DNA of 64,000 nt from Methyloprofundus sp. (GTDB taxonomy: Bacteria > Pseudomonadota > Gammaproteobacteria > Methylococcales > Methylomonadaceae). Position 1 is the first letter of the stretch. The number at the start of each line of letters is the position of its first letter. The stretch lies in contig JACUUF010000001.1 in assembly GCA_014859465.1 (NCBI GenBank), forward strand, positions 1 to 64,000, given 5' to 3'. Of the stretch, positions 48,536 to 57,792 are shown piece after piece. The position numbers and the translations under genes were made by a program. The notes beneath the pieces were generated by a model. It saw nothing but the letters and a program-made list of their open reading frames with translations, was not told where the DNA came from and did no database searches.

Positions 48536-50397
48536 TAAATCTTTAAAGATTCTCGTAGTTCATCACCTAGATCAAGTTTATAGTGTGCAATCTTTAACTC
48601 TTCAATCGCTTGATTCCAGATATTAGCATTATCCTCAAAAAAATCGTTATCCTTTATTAGTTGATTCATTGCTTTCTCGACAAGATCTACTCCAATTTGG
48701 GCGATGTTAGTCTTAAGATCCTCTTTAACCTTATTAGCCTTAAGACCCCATTCAGCGTGCTCGACAGTTGGAGATTTGACGGCTTGGCGCCAGAGTATTT
48801 CCAAAGTTCCCCCTGGGTAAAAGGCGATAGCTTCTTTAAAGAAACCAAAATCGTTATCCTTTAGTTTTATATCAGCTATTTCGTTGAATAACTCTAGATC
48901 CCTGATAAGCCCTGGATTGACAGAATACCCATTATTAATCATATCGGCTATGTCGTCTGAAATAAAGGCATAGGGAAGGGCTTCTTTATGCTTCACCTTG
49001 TCTATAAATTGATCTTTAAAGAATAGCTTCGCTAGCGGAATATAACCGGCATTAATTGTTTTTCTCTGCATTTCCTTTTCAATATCTTCTCTCGAAATAA
49101 TGGACTCTGCTGCTTCCAGTATAAGTTCTTCAGTTGATTTTAGGTTTTTTATATAGTGGTCGGAATACCTTCTTGTTAGCTCGTTTAGCTTATAGGTTTC
49201 TGATAAGAAGCTATCCGCTTTATCTGTGGCTGACCGTGCCATTGTCTTTATTTGCAGACCACTTATTTGGTCATGTGAGGAAAGGTCCAGCTCAAGCTCT
49301 TCGATAGACTCTTCAATGGTATCAGATGTATGTTCGAGCACCCATTCCTCAAAAAAGTCTATTGCCTGCTCAAGAGTGGAGAGCGTATTGCTCTCTGAGC
49401 GCATACTGAAGCTGTCGGAAAAAGCATCGACAAACATTTTACTTAAAATGAATTCGCCTGGATTTCCCTTTTCTATATATTCGAAAGGGTACCTTGGGTC
49501 TAAAAGATAGCTTTCACTTATAAAGCCAGGATTAAGATGAACGTGGCCTGATTGTGGATAGCCATCCATTTCTACCCCTGGATTGCTACATTCAAGGTTG
49601 TCAGAGAGTATGCCAAGATCATGATTTACAGTATCAAGGTAGTTATTCATGTCCTCGATAGGGTCCTCGAACTCGAAACTGGAGTCAAAGTAGTTTTGAA
49701 TTAATTCAGTTAAAGCACTACTTAGTTTTTCATCAATTTCATCTATTGCTGGCTCTAACTCAGGATTCTTTTCGATTAGCTCGCTAATAAAAAACGCTTT
49801 ATAGTGATAGAGTCTGAGAGCCATAGAATTGATTTCAATATCATATGGGTATTCATTTTCAGAATCATTCAAGTCTTTACCTGTTATCAGTCGAAGCGCA
49901 TTTTCAGCATTGCTTTTATCCCACTCAAATGGGTTTTGTGTAATAAAAGGATAGTGCTCATATTGGAAGTCATAAAAGCCTCTATCTCCTTCAAGCCCGG
50001 ATGATTCGACCATGCTATCAATAAGCTCTCTCGTTTTTTCTACATTCAAAGCAAAAGCGAGATGGGTTGACTCTGAGCTTGACCCTGAGCTGTTTTCAAG
50101 AAAGTCATTGAAGAACTCAATCCATTCAGCCCTGATATCCATATCTTCAGGAAGGTACCTTTTATAGCGAAGCATGAATGCAACAATGAAGTAATCTTTA
50201 ATATCCTCTTCTTGGGGATATATTGACTGGATATGGCTAAACATGGCCGTAGCTTCATCGCTATTCAATACGGGGGTCTCAGGATTTTCAACCTCTATTT
50301 CTTCAATTTCTTGAAGGAGGTTAACGATGGGCTCAAGTTTTGGACTTGCATCGATTTCTTTTATTTTTTTCTTGATGGCTTCGATTTTTATATTCAT
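48535..50397 (-). CDS. Large acidic protein of unknown function
   Basis: 620-aa ORF, strongly acidic; no family recognised. Confidence 0.65.
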   Translation of the reverse strand: MNIKIEAIKKKIKEIDASPKLEPIVNLLQEIEEIEVENPETPVLNSDEATAMFSHIQSIYPQEEDIKDYFIVAFMLRYKRYLPEDMDIRAEWIEFFNDFLENSSGSSSESTHLAFALNVEKTRELIDSMVESSGLEGDRGFYDFQYEHYPFITQNPFEWDKSNAENALRLITGKDLNDSENEYPYDIEINSMALRLYHYKAFFISELIEKNPELEPAIDEIDEKLSSALTELIQNYFDSSFEFEDPIEDMNNYLDTVNHDLGILSDNLECSNPGVEMDGYPQSGHVHLNPGFISESYLLDPRYPFEYIEKGNPGEFILSKMFVDAFSDSFSMRSESNTLSTLEQAIDFFEEWVLEHTSDTIEESIEELELDLSSHDQISGLQIKTMARSATDKADSFLSETYKLNELTRRYSDHYIKNLKSTEELILEAAESIISREDIEKEMQRKTINAGYIPLAKLFFKDQFIDKVKHKEALPYAFISDDIADMINNGYSVNPGLIRDLELFNEIADIKLKDNDFGFFKEAIAFYPGGTLEILWRQAVKSPTVEHAEWGLKANKVKEDLKTNIAQIGVDLVEKAMNQLIKDNDFFEDNANIWNQAIEELKIAHYKLDLGDELRESLKI

Positions 50398-50557
50398 GAG
50401 ATTTTCCCTATTAAATGAAATAATATGAGTAATATTATATCATTCGGATAGAGGTTAATAAGTGAGGAAGGGGAAATTCAACCTTGGCATTAAAGCACCA
50501 GGTAGAGCCAGTCAAAAGCTCATGCTGCTTATCCGGACACTCTGGGGTAGGTTTTAT

Positions 50558-51040
50558 TTATTTTTGACGGTCTTGGTGAGGCTTAAACGGAAATGTCTCG
50601 CTAGTTTGAGGCCTGGTCTTTCTGTCTTTAATTCCGGCTAGAACTTGCTTGATAACCTCTTCTTTTGATGGAATACTTTTAAGGCGGTCTTCTTCTCTTT
50701 TTTGGGCTCTTACCTTTAAGAATGCTTTGTATTTAGCAATCTCTTCTTCTTCGTCTCCAAGAAGGGTGATGTAGTAGGTGTCATAATATCGACTAATCAT
50801 ATCGGGAAAGTCAGTTGATATCTCCTCCTGTTTATACCAGGTGGCGATATGATCTAGTGCTTTTTTTAGTGGGTTTAAGACAAGGTTGTCAGATTTTTCC
50901 ATTAACCTTTCTGACGCTTGATTTAGGCACAGAGCCTCTTCATCCTCATTTCCGAATAGGGCAGGATTTTCAAAAATCATTTTCAGGTAAGACATACCGA
51001 TCAGTACATCTTTTTGCATTTTATTTTTAATTTCTAACAT
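50558..51040 (-). CDS. Unknown protein
   Basis: 160-aa ORF. Confidence 0.55.
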   Translation of the reverse strand: MLEIKNKMQKDVLIGMSYLKMIFENPALFGNEDEEALCLNQASERLMEKSDNLVLNPLKKALDHIATWYKQEEISTDFPDMISRYYDTYYITLLGDEEEEIAKYKAFLKVRAQKREEDRLKSIPSKEEVIKQVLAGIKDRKTRPQTSETFPFKPHQDRQK

Positions 51041-51112
51041 AAAAAAACCGGCTTAATGTATATCATACAATTATACATTTAGACCGGTTTGATTCAATAA
51101 AAACTATTGGTT

Positions 51113-51919
51113 TTACTGGTTTTTTAAGGACTGATAGGCTTGGTTTAAGACGGCAGGAGAAAAGCCTGACTCTACGACTTGCTTACCTTCTTCATTGTAA
51201 TGAATAAAAGTAGGGGTGCCTTGAATTCGTAAATCAGATGATAAGCTGGCAATAAGCTTTAACCCGTCTAAGGTTTCTTGTGTTGCCTTTTCTCTTAATT
51301 TACCTATTTCAACATCGTTGGCTTTGGTAATTACAGCAATTGCATCATCAAATGCTTTCAGCTTGTTTTCCTTATTGTAAATTCCCTGCCATAGAGTATA
51401 GGTGCTTGGACCGGCAAGAGGGACAAACTGAATGTTGATATCAGGATCATTTAGGACTCCCGATTCTTTCATGTGCGCATAAGCTTTCATGCAAAATCCA
51501 CAGTCAAGGCTAAAGAAAACACTTAACGTAGGTTTGTCTGCTTCAGATGTATTGATGGTTAGTCCTTTATCCTCAAACTGTTTTGCAACTTCTTTGTAAT
51601 CCGGGGCAGGGTTTAGTAAGTCAGTAACCTCCATGCTTAATGACTGTTGACCTTTTGAAAAGTCAACAATGTCGCCTGAGTATAAGTACATTCCTTTTGG
51701 ATCAGTAAAGACTACCTCTTTTGATCCAGTTTCCAGCTCAATCAAGTGGCCCTTTAGGTGATCATTGATAGAGGCGTGCTTATGAACTTTAATGCCCTGG
51801 TCTTTCATTACAAGACCAACTGGCGTACCTTCTAGAATATTGCTTTCACTTACTTCATACTGGGCAATAGCAGGGGTTGTTATGCTTAATATGGCAATCG
51901 CTAATAACGTCTTCTTCAT
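51113..51919 (-). CDS. DsbC-like periplasmic disulfide isomerase
   Basis: Signal peptide; DsbC_N-like region; SVFFSLDCGFCMKAYAHM (CGFC active site); QGTPTFIHYNEEGKQV. Confidence 0.85.
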   Translation of the reverse strand: MKKTLLAIAILSITTPAIAQYEVSESNILEGTPVGLVMKDQGIKVHKHASINDHLKGHLIELETGSKEVVFTDPKGMYLYSGDIVDFSKGQQSLSMEVTDLLNPAPDYKEVAKQFEDKGLTINTSEADKPTLSVFFSLDCGFCMKAYAHMKESGVLNDPDINIQFVPLAGPSTYTLWQGIYNKENKLKAFDDAIAVITKANDVEIGKLREKATQETLDGLKLIASLSSDLRIQGTPTFIHYNEEGKQVVESGFSPAVLNQAYQSLKNQ

Positions 51920-51933
51920 TGTAAAACTTCCTT

Positions 51934-52815
51934 TTATTTTGAGTATCGTTGAATTGGGCTTAATTGCTCTGTGGTTGGATCGGGACAGCCCATCCCTTTT
52001 ATGATGGCGATTTCTTCATCTAGATTTTCAGGCTTAACGGCTTTAAACCAGGCCTTTCTTTTTCCATTTGACCCGTCATCCCATCGGTATCCAATTTTTT
52101 TTAAATCATCTTTAATTTCGAAAGGGGCGCCGACAGATCTAATTAAAGTGTCCGAGGTGCTTGCCCGATTCATTAGATGTTTTATAAGGTTTATGCTGTG
52201 CACGGGATCTTTTTGATTAACAAGGTGCACCAAGGCCTCAGTATCAGCTAGTGCGGTATGAGCTTTAAAATATAACATTTTTGTTTTCATCAATAGCCAC
52301 TCAAGCTTACCAACAGTATTGTATAGCTCGTCCCATTCAATATCTTTTAATGCGCAAGCCCAAGGCTTGCTTTTGAAAACATCTGAATATCTTTCACAAA
52401 TGGGTCGATCAAACTGGGCATTAAAAGCAGAGAATATGTGGCAGTCTTGTGCAATACTGTTAATCTCTTCCCAATTAATCTTTTTACCTTTGAGAGCCTC
52501 ATCCGTTAACCCTGTCTTTCTCTTAATAACCGGATCAAGTGGAGCAGATGGCTGTTCTTGTTGACATATTTTATCGCTAACGTGATAAATATCGCCCTGC
52601 GCATTTACCTTGACGACAATCATAGCGAACTCGATTATTTCACACTCATCGGTATCGAGTGAAGTCGTTTCCGTATCAACAAATCCGATACTGAAGGCTT
52701 TTTTGTTTTCTGGAATGTTTGTGGGTTTTAGATAATGATCAAGCCCTTTAAATTTTAGGAGAGAGATTTCATCCGGATCATCCTCAACCTTTAGATCGAA
52801 AATATTTGTCTGCAT
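51934..52815 (-). CDS. DnaQ-like DEDD 3'-5' exonuclease
   Basis: IGFVDTETTSLDTDECEIIEFAMI, FSAFNAQFDRPI, FKAHTALADTEAL. Confidence 0.85.
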   Translation of the reverse strand: MQTNIFDLKVEDDPDEISLLKFKGLDHYLKPTNIPENKKAFSIGFVDTETTSLDTDECEIIEFAMIVVKVNAQGDIYHVSDKICQQEQPSAPLDPVIKRKTGLTDEALKGKKINWEEINSIAQDCHIFSAFNAQFDRPICERYSDVFKSKPWACALKDIEWDELYNTVGKLEWLLMKTKMLYFKAHTALADTEALVHLVNQKDPVHSINLIKHLMNRASTSDTLIRSVGAPFEIKDDLKKIGYRWDDGSNGKRKAWFKAVKPENLDEEIAIIKGMGCPDPTTEQLSPIQRYSK

Positions 52816-52832
52816 CTTGCAGCCCCTTAATT

Positions 52833-53399
52833 TTAATTAAATTTTTTGTTTAAAATATTTACAATTTTATTTACTTTAATTTTTCCTTGATGCCAAGATC
52901 GGGCTTCACCGCTTGTTAGTATAATAAAGGCATAACTTCGTTTTTCTTTATTCAAAGTGGAAACACTTTTATTAACTCGACCTATCTGTTTTAACATTTT
53001 AATTAATGTATTGCCAGTTTTTTCTTTTTCGATCAGTTCTTTTGTTGACTGGTTGATAAGTTCGATTCCAGTTCCATATCTAAGAATCTCATCCAAGTAA
53101 AATGTTTCATTGTTTATTTCAATGGCATCTCCAAACTCTTGGATTTGATAAATGGTAGATGGTTCCATATTTTCTACTGACTCAGGAATAGAGGTTACAG
53201 TTATATTAATTGCAATGTCGCCGCGATCATTTTTATCGGGTTCAAAGCTGACTTCTGAAAATCTTGCTATTTCCATGTGGCCGGGCGCACTGCTAATATG
53301 AAAGAAGCGTTCAATTCCTTTTTCATCCACAATGAAGCCATAGCCGTTATCCCTGAAATACTTGGTTACCGTGCCTTTTGTTTTATTATTTTGTAGCAT
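52833..53399 (-). CDS. Cold-shock-domain protein with extended C-terminus
   Basis: KGTVTKYFRDNGYGFIVDEKGIERFFHIS...VSFEPDKNDRGDIAINI. Confidence 0.8.
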   Translation of the reverse strand: MLQNNKTKGTVTKYFRDNGYGFIVDEKGIERFFHISSAPGHMEIARFSEVSFEPDKNDRGDIAINITVTSIPESVENMEPSTIYQIQEFGDAIEINNETFYLDEILRYGTGIELINQSTKELIEKEKTGNTLIKMLKQIGRVNKSVSTLNKEKRSYAFIILTSGEARSWHQGKIKVNKIVNILNKKFN

Positions 53400-53566
53400 T
53401 TTGTTACCTATTTTTGATATTTGAATGCAGTAATTTTATCTTCAGATCTGCAAGTTTTAATTGTCGGTAATTTTATCATGAACTCTTCTTTATTAATAGT
53501 TTTTGAAGTTTGATTCATTATAAAGAATGGTATAATGAACAGTAAGACATACTGTAAGAGTGTTTT

Positions 53567-53956
53567 ATGAAAGGTTTATTTGAACTTCAGCGGATGGACG
53601 AGCATGGCTCTCCTGACTATCCAGTCACATACGTTACAAATTATCTACTGGTGAATCAATTAAGGGACCAGGGAGTCTGCTCGATTTCCCCACCTGTGTT
53701 TGGGCCGCGATATCTTAATGAGGTTTGTCAGTCAGAAGGCCTGATGGATTACAGAATGGGGTTGTGCGGAGGTTTGGCTGCTATCAGACTTAAAGAAGAG
53801 ATTCCAGCGGATATTAAGGCTGCGATCGAAAAGTCTTTTTCAGACCATCCAAAGATGGCTGATTTCTTTAGAGTGTCTGAGATTGAACTTAGCTCCGCGT
53901 TTTATAGAAAGATGCTGCCCGACTGTAACGCCAAGCTAAGTTATACCTGGTTTTGA
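53567..53956 (+). CDS. Unknown protein
   Basis: 129-aa ORF with promoter-like GGTATAATG upstream. Confidence 0.55.
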   Translation: MKGLFELQRMDEHGSPDYPVTYVTNYLLVNQLRDQGVCSISPPVFGPRYLNEVCQSEGLMDYRMGLCGGLAAIRLKEEIPADIKAAIEKSFSDHPKMADFFRVSEIELSSAFYRKMLPDCNAKLSYTWF

Positions 53957-54879
53957 GGCTTTAGTAGGATCTCAAGGTTTTTGGATTCAGCGTATTCCAG
54001 CGCTTTGAATCCATTTTTTGGATCAAAGCTATGCTTTGCAGGGACAGCAAAAACCAATCTAATTGGATTGGATTTCTTTATGGAATATTTACGGCTCCAG
54101 TATCCATTGGTCTTAAAGAATTCCATTTTCCCAATAATTGCAAACATATCATTGTAGGATATTTTGAATCCTGAGTTTTTCCCAATGTTTTTGCATTGAA
54201 TGAATACTGTTTCTTTTCTATTGTAGGCAATTAAGTCAACACCCTGGTCTGCACCACCCATTTCGAATCCGTGATAGATGACCTTATATCCCTTTTTCTC
54301 GAAAATATGGCCTATAAATCCTTCGTAAGCTTTTCCAATTTCTGACGGTGTCATTCGGACTTTGTTTGATTTTTTGGACCCGTGCTTAGGCTGGCTTGAT
54401 CTTTGGTTTACAGTCTTCGCTCTAAAGGCTGTTTTGGCAAATATAAGTAATGATAAAAAAACTATTACAACTTGGTAAAGCGCTATGTCTGGCAAAATTT
54501 CAAGGAGATCGTGGTATTGCTTAATCTGATTGATGACGTTGTAATTTGAAATAATTTTTAAAGGATCATAGAAAAGCCCTGTCACAACAATAAGTGTGAC
54601 GATAAGAGAGATCATGGAGGTTCCGCGTCCATATAGTCTATCAATCATTGACCACAGAAGGAGCGAGAGAAACAAAAGGGAAAGTTCATTCTTGTTTAGA
54701 TGAATGGTCTTTGATAATTGATTTGAGAATGGAAATTCTTGGTTTTTTACTAAGTCAGCCACATTAAATGTTTCAGGGATAATATTTGACTGACTTAAAA
54801 TTACGGACAAGGGGAGGATAAGCCCAATCATGAAAATGTAAGACTTCCATGAGAAAGATGAGATTAGATTTTGAATCAT
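53941..54879 (-). CDS. Membrane-anchored Mrr-like restriction-endonuclease-fold protein
   Basis: Several N-terminal TM helices; GKAYEGFIGHIFEKKGYKVIYHGFEMGGADQGVDLIAYNRKETVFIQCKN (D...QxK). Confidence 0.8.
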   Translation of the reverse strand: MIQNLISSFSWKSYIFMIGLILPLSVILSQSNIIPETFNVADLVKNQEFPFSNQLSKTIHLNKNELSLLFLSLLLWSMIDRLYGRGTSMISLIVTLIVVTGLFYDPLKIISNYNVINQIKQYHDLLEILPDIALYQVVIVFLSLLIFAKTAFRAKTVNQRSSQPKHGSKKSNKVRMTPSEIGKAYEGFIGHIFEKKGYKVIYHGFEMGGADQGVDLIAYNRKETVFIQCKNIGKNSGFKISYNDMFAIIGKMEFFKTNGYWSRKYSIKKSNPIRLVFAVPAKHSFDPKNGFKALEYAESKNLEILLKPQNQV

Positions 54880-55490
54880 CTTATCGTTATAGGTGTGTTT
54901 GCATCCGTATCAATATAGGTAATAATGAATTGGTTTTTTGATAAAACGCCTTTTGCCTTATCAAGAGTTTTATAATAATGCATTCCTGGAATTATCTTGG
55001 CTCGGCTGTATGGGTAAATATCCATATTGCTGTGGAATTTAAAAGCCCTTTGGTATCGTTTAATATCAATAGGTTCTAATTCATCGAGCTTATAAGACAG
55101 AATGTCAATTTTTTTACCAGGGTGTTGATCTCTCAAATAATTGGATGCTTTAGCTACTGTTCTTATAACCTGGTCATTAAAAAAGAGCTTTTCATCTTTT
55201 AATTCAATGGCTATACCGCCAATAAAGTAATTATTGTATTCTGCATCTTTATTTTCTGGAGGGTTGCTAAGGGAGGTGAGCTGTATTTTTGAATAAAATA
55301 TAGGCTCCGACATGGCTTTGTTTCTTAATCCTATCTGCCTAAAGTCTTCAGCTACTTGACTCGCTGTTTCTTTGTTCTTGGATTTTTGAATGTTTATTTC
55401 TTTTTGATTTTCGACATTGGTAAATGGTTTAGTTGCACAACCTTGAATTAGAAAAGCTAAGGATACCAGTAAATATATCGTCTTTTTCAT
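54876..55490 (-). CDS. Lipoprotein of unknown function
   Basis: MKKTIYLLVSLAFLIQGCATKP lipobox; overlaps the start of the Mrr-like gene. Confidence 0.65.
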   Translation of the reverse strand: MKKTIYLLVSLAFLIQGCATKPFTNVENQKEINIQKSKNKETASQVAEDFRQIGLRNKAMSEPIFYSKIQLTSLSNPPENKDAEYNNYFIGGIAIELKDEKLFFNDQVIRTVAKASNYLRDQHPGKKIDILSYKLDELEPIDIKRYQRAFKFHSNMDIYPYSRAKIIPGMHYYKTLDKAKGVLSKNQFIITYIDTDANTPITIR

Positions 55491-55598
55491 ATTTTTTCCA
55501 ATGATAGACCTGAAATGGGATTTAAGAAATACTAAATGTTGTACAATATAGCATATGAATATTTTTTGTCAAATATGGCATTATGAGAGGCTTTAACT

Positions 55599-57083
55599 AT
55601 GTCGGAACTATTGAGAGATCTTTCAATTGAAAAAGAAATTCGCTTTACGATTTTAAAAACGCAAACCAGTGGCCTAAGCAAAGATGATGTAATTCTCGCC
55701 CTAGATTACAAGTTGTTTGATGGTGACAATATTAAAGATTACCACTCTTACTATGCTCTGCCAGAGGGTTTTGATACTGTCGGCAGAGAGGGTTTTAGAG
55801 TTTCGGGAATCAATCCTGGGTCGTTAAGAGAAGGGATTGACGGTGTTGCAAGTCGTGCTTTTTTGAGAGAAAGGGTTTTGCCAAGGCTAGCCAGTGCAAG
55901 CTTTCTTGGGCACGATACAGTCTATGTCTGTGGTTTTAATATCGGATTTTCAATATCGACCATTGAGAATGAGCTGGGTTTAGCTGACAAGTCGGATGTT
56001 GCTGAAAACTGCCCTCTCGTGAAAATTATTGATACACAACGTGTTGCTCAGGTTATCAATGGTCGTCTTGAAGGGGATTTTGACGATATTTGTGTTCAAT
56101 TTGGCGTAAGTAAGGATTTAACAAGTCGTATTGATAAAGAGGCTTCATTGCTTGAAAACATGATTAGCAAATATGGCTTGGATAGCGTGATATCCATGTC
56201 TTTCCAGCCAGTCAAAGTTACGATCAGCATTGATCCTAAGTCGCATGATTCAAGCGTTTCAACAGAACAAGATGAATCTAATAGTAGAGATCCTGACAAC
56301 AATAATTTAAGTGATGCCAATAAAGAAGAATATCGAACTGAGATAAGTCAGAACAGTATATCTCAGGCGACCAAAAAGCAATTATTGGCAAAGATTAAGG
56401 TGGCTGTTTCTGATGGCGTGGTTTTTGATGTTTCAACCATGAGGGCGTTTGTTGAAGGCATGGATTTAAAGACCCGGGTGAAGCCAGATCAAGAAAACAG
56501 AATGTTCTTGGTTGAGGGTGAGCAATCTGTCATTCTTGGAATTAATGATTTAAGAAGCATTTCGCCTTCAATTGCTTCAAGAAGTACGGAAATGAATCAG
56601 GTCAGAAAAGAAGATTTTATTGGTCAGAGAATTTCAGACATGCTGGATGAGGGTGTAACAAAGTTAAGCTCATTTGAAGATTTCAATATTGAAAGTGCGG
56701 GAGTTTTTGATAATGAGGTTGACTTTAAAGTTTCACTTCAAAGGTACCTTGAAAAGAACATAAAGATTGGTCAATACGATGCGCAAAGCATTATTGATTT
56801 ATTTAGGGATGATGAAAAGGTCGATTTTATCAAGAATCACTCGCTTGATGTTATTAAGGATATGGGGATTGGAACAGGTGAGCGCATCTTCATTAAAAAC
56901 TTTAAGACTGAGCTAGACAGGGTTTATGGTGAAAAGGGTGCGATTGAATACATTCAGGTCAACATTGCAATGTATGAAATGGGTTATCCATTTGATGCGA
57001 GAGAAGCTCGCATTTTCGATGAGAGGAAACACCCTGCAAAAAAGCTGGAGACTCAGGAGTCTCAGACAATGACGATGCAATGA
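55599..57083 (+). CDS. DnaQ-like fold protein with apparently degenerate active site
   Basis: FTILKTQTSGLSKDDV (cf. DTETTGL), HDTVYVCGFNIGFSISTIENELG, IIDTQRVAQVINGRLEGDFDDICVQFGVS parallel DnaQ landmarks but lack DEDD ligands. Confidence 0.55.
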   Translation: MSELLRDLSIEKEIRFTILKTQTSGLSKDDVILALDYKLFDGDNIKDYHSYYALPEGFDTVGREGFRVSGINPGSLREGIDGVASRAFLRERVLPRLASASFLGHDTVYVCGFNIGFSISTIENELGLADKSDVAENCPLVKIIDTQRVAQVINGRLEGDFDDICVQFGVSKDLTSRIDKEASLLENMISKYGLDSVISMSFQPVKVTISIDPKSHDSSVSTEQDESNSRDPDNNNLSDANKEEYRTEISQNSISQATKKQLLAKIKVAVSDGVVFDVSTMRAFVEGMDLKTRVKPDQENRMFLVEGEQSVILGINDLRSISPSIASRSTEMNQVRKEDFIGQRISDMLDEGVTKLSSFEDFNIESAGVFDNEVDFKVSLQRYLEKNIKIGQYDAQSIIDLFRDDEKVDFIKNHSLDVIKDMGIGTGERIFIKNFKTELDRVYGEKGAIEYIQVNIAMYEMGYPFDAREARIFDERKHPAKKLETQESQTMTMQ

Positions 57084-57154
57084 GTCCTGAGTTGGGTTTT
57101 CATCAATAATAAAATGATATAATGTGTAGTATAAAATACATTTTGGAGAATTAA

Positions 57155-57790
57155 ATGGAACCGGTGAACGAACGATCGAATCACGACTTGTCTATCGTTA
57201 GCGTGACGTCAGGGAAAAGTCTTGATGAGAAATTATTCAATGAGCAAGCTGAACGCGCTAGGCTAGATCGATTTATTGAAGATCAAGATAGCCAGCTTCA
57301 ACTTCAATGCTCAGAGAGTGCTTTGCTTCATTATTCAGAAGGGTTAATGAATCAGCTTTTATCTTCAACAAGTATTGATCAGACTTATGCGATTGCTGGC
57401 GAATTGAATGAGCTTTCTTCAAGCATTCAAAGTCCAGTAATCAGAAGGGCCGTAGAAGAGCGTGCTGCAGTCTATATTGAGCAATCTATTGAGCATGTCG
57501 ACGAGATGTCTGATGCGGACGTTCGCGACCGCCACAAGCCGTTTAAAGATATGTTTGATCATTTTAAATCAGCTGACAAAGTAGCTGGTAAGGCAATGGA
57601 TTTAAATGAGACGGTTGAGAGTCTTCAAAAGGTTCGAGAGCTTTCAAGGGGCGAGCTTGGATTGGGAGATGCCGGCGATGCGGCACTTGCCTATGTTGGA
57701 GAAGAATTGAAGGAGGCTTTGATAAGCAAGGCGTCTGGCGGTTTTCTGGATAAGTCTGGGGCTGCGAAAATGGCTATGGGTGCCTTTTAA
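57155..57790 (+). CDS. Unknown protein
   Basis: 211-aa ORF preceded by TGATATAATG. Confidence 0.6.
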   Translation: MEPVNERSNHDLSIVSVTSGKSLDEKLFNEQAERARLDRFIEDQDSQLQLQCSESALLHYSEGLMNQLLSSTSIDQTYAIAGELNELSSSIQSPVIRRAVEERAAVYIEQSIEHVDEMSDADVRDRHKPFKDMFDHFKSADKVAGKAMDLNETVESLQKVRELSRGELGLGDAGDAALAYVGEELKEALISKASGGFLDKSGAAKMAMGAF

Positions 57791-57792
57791 AT

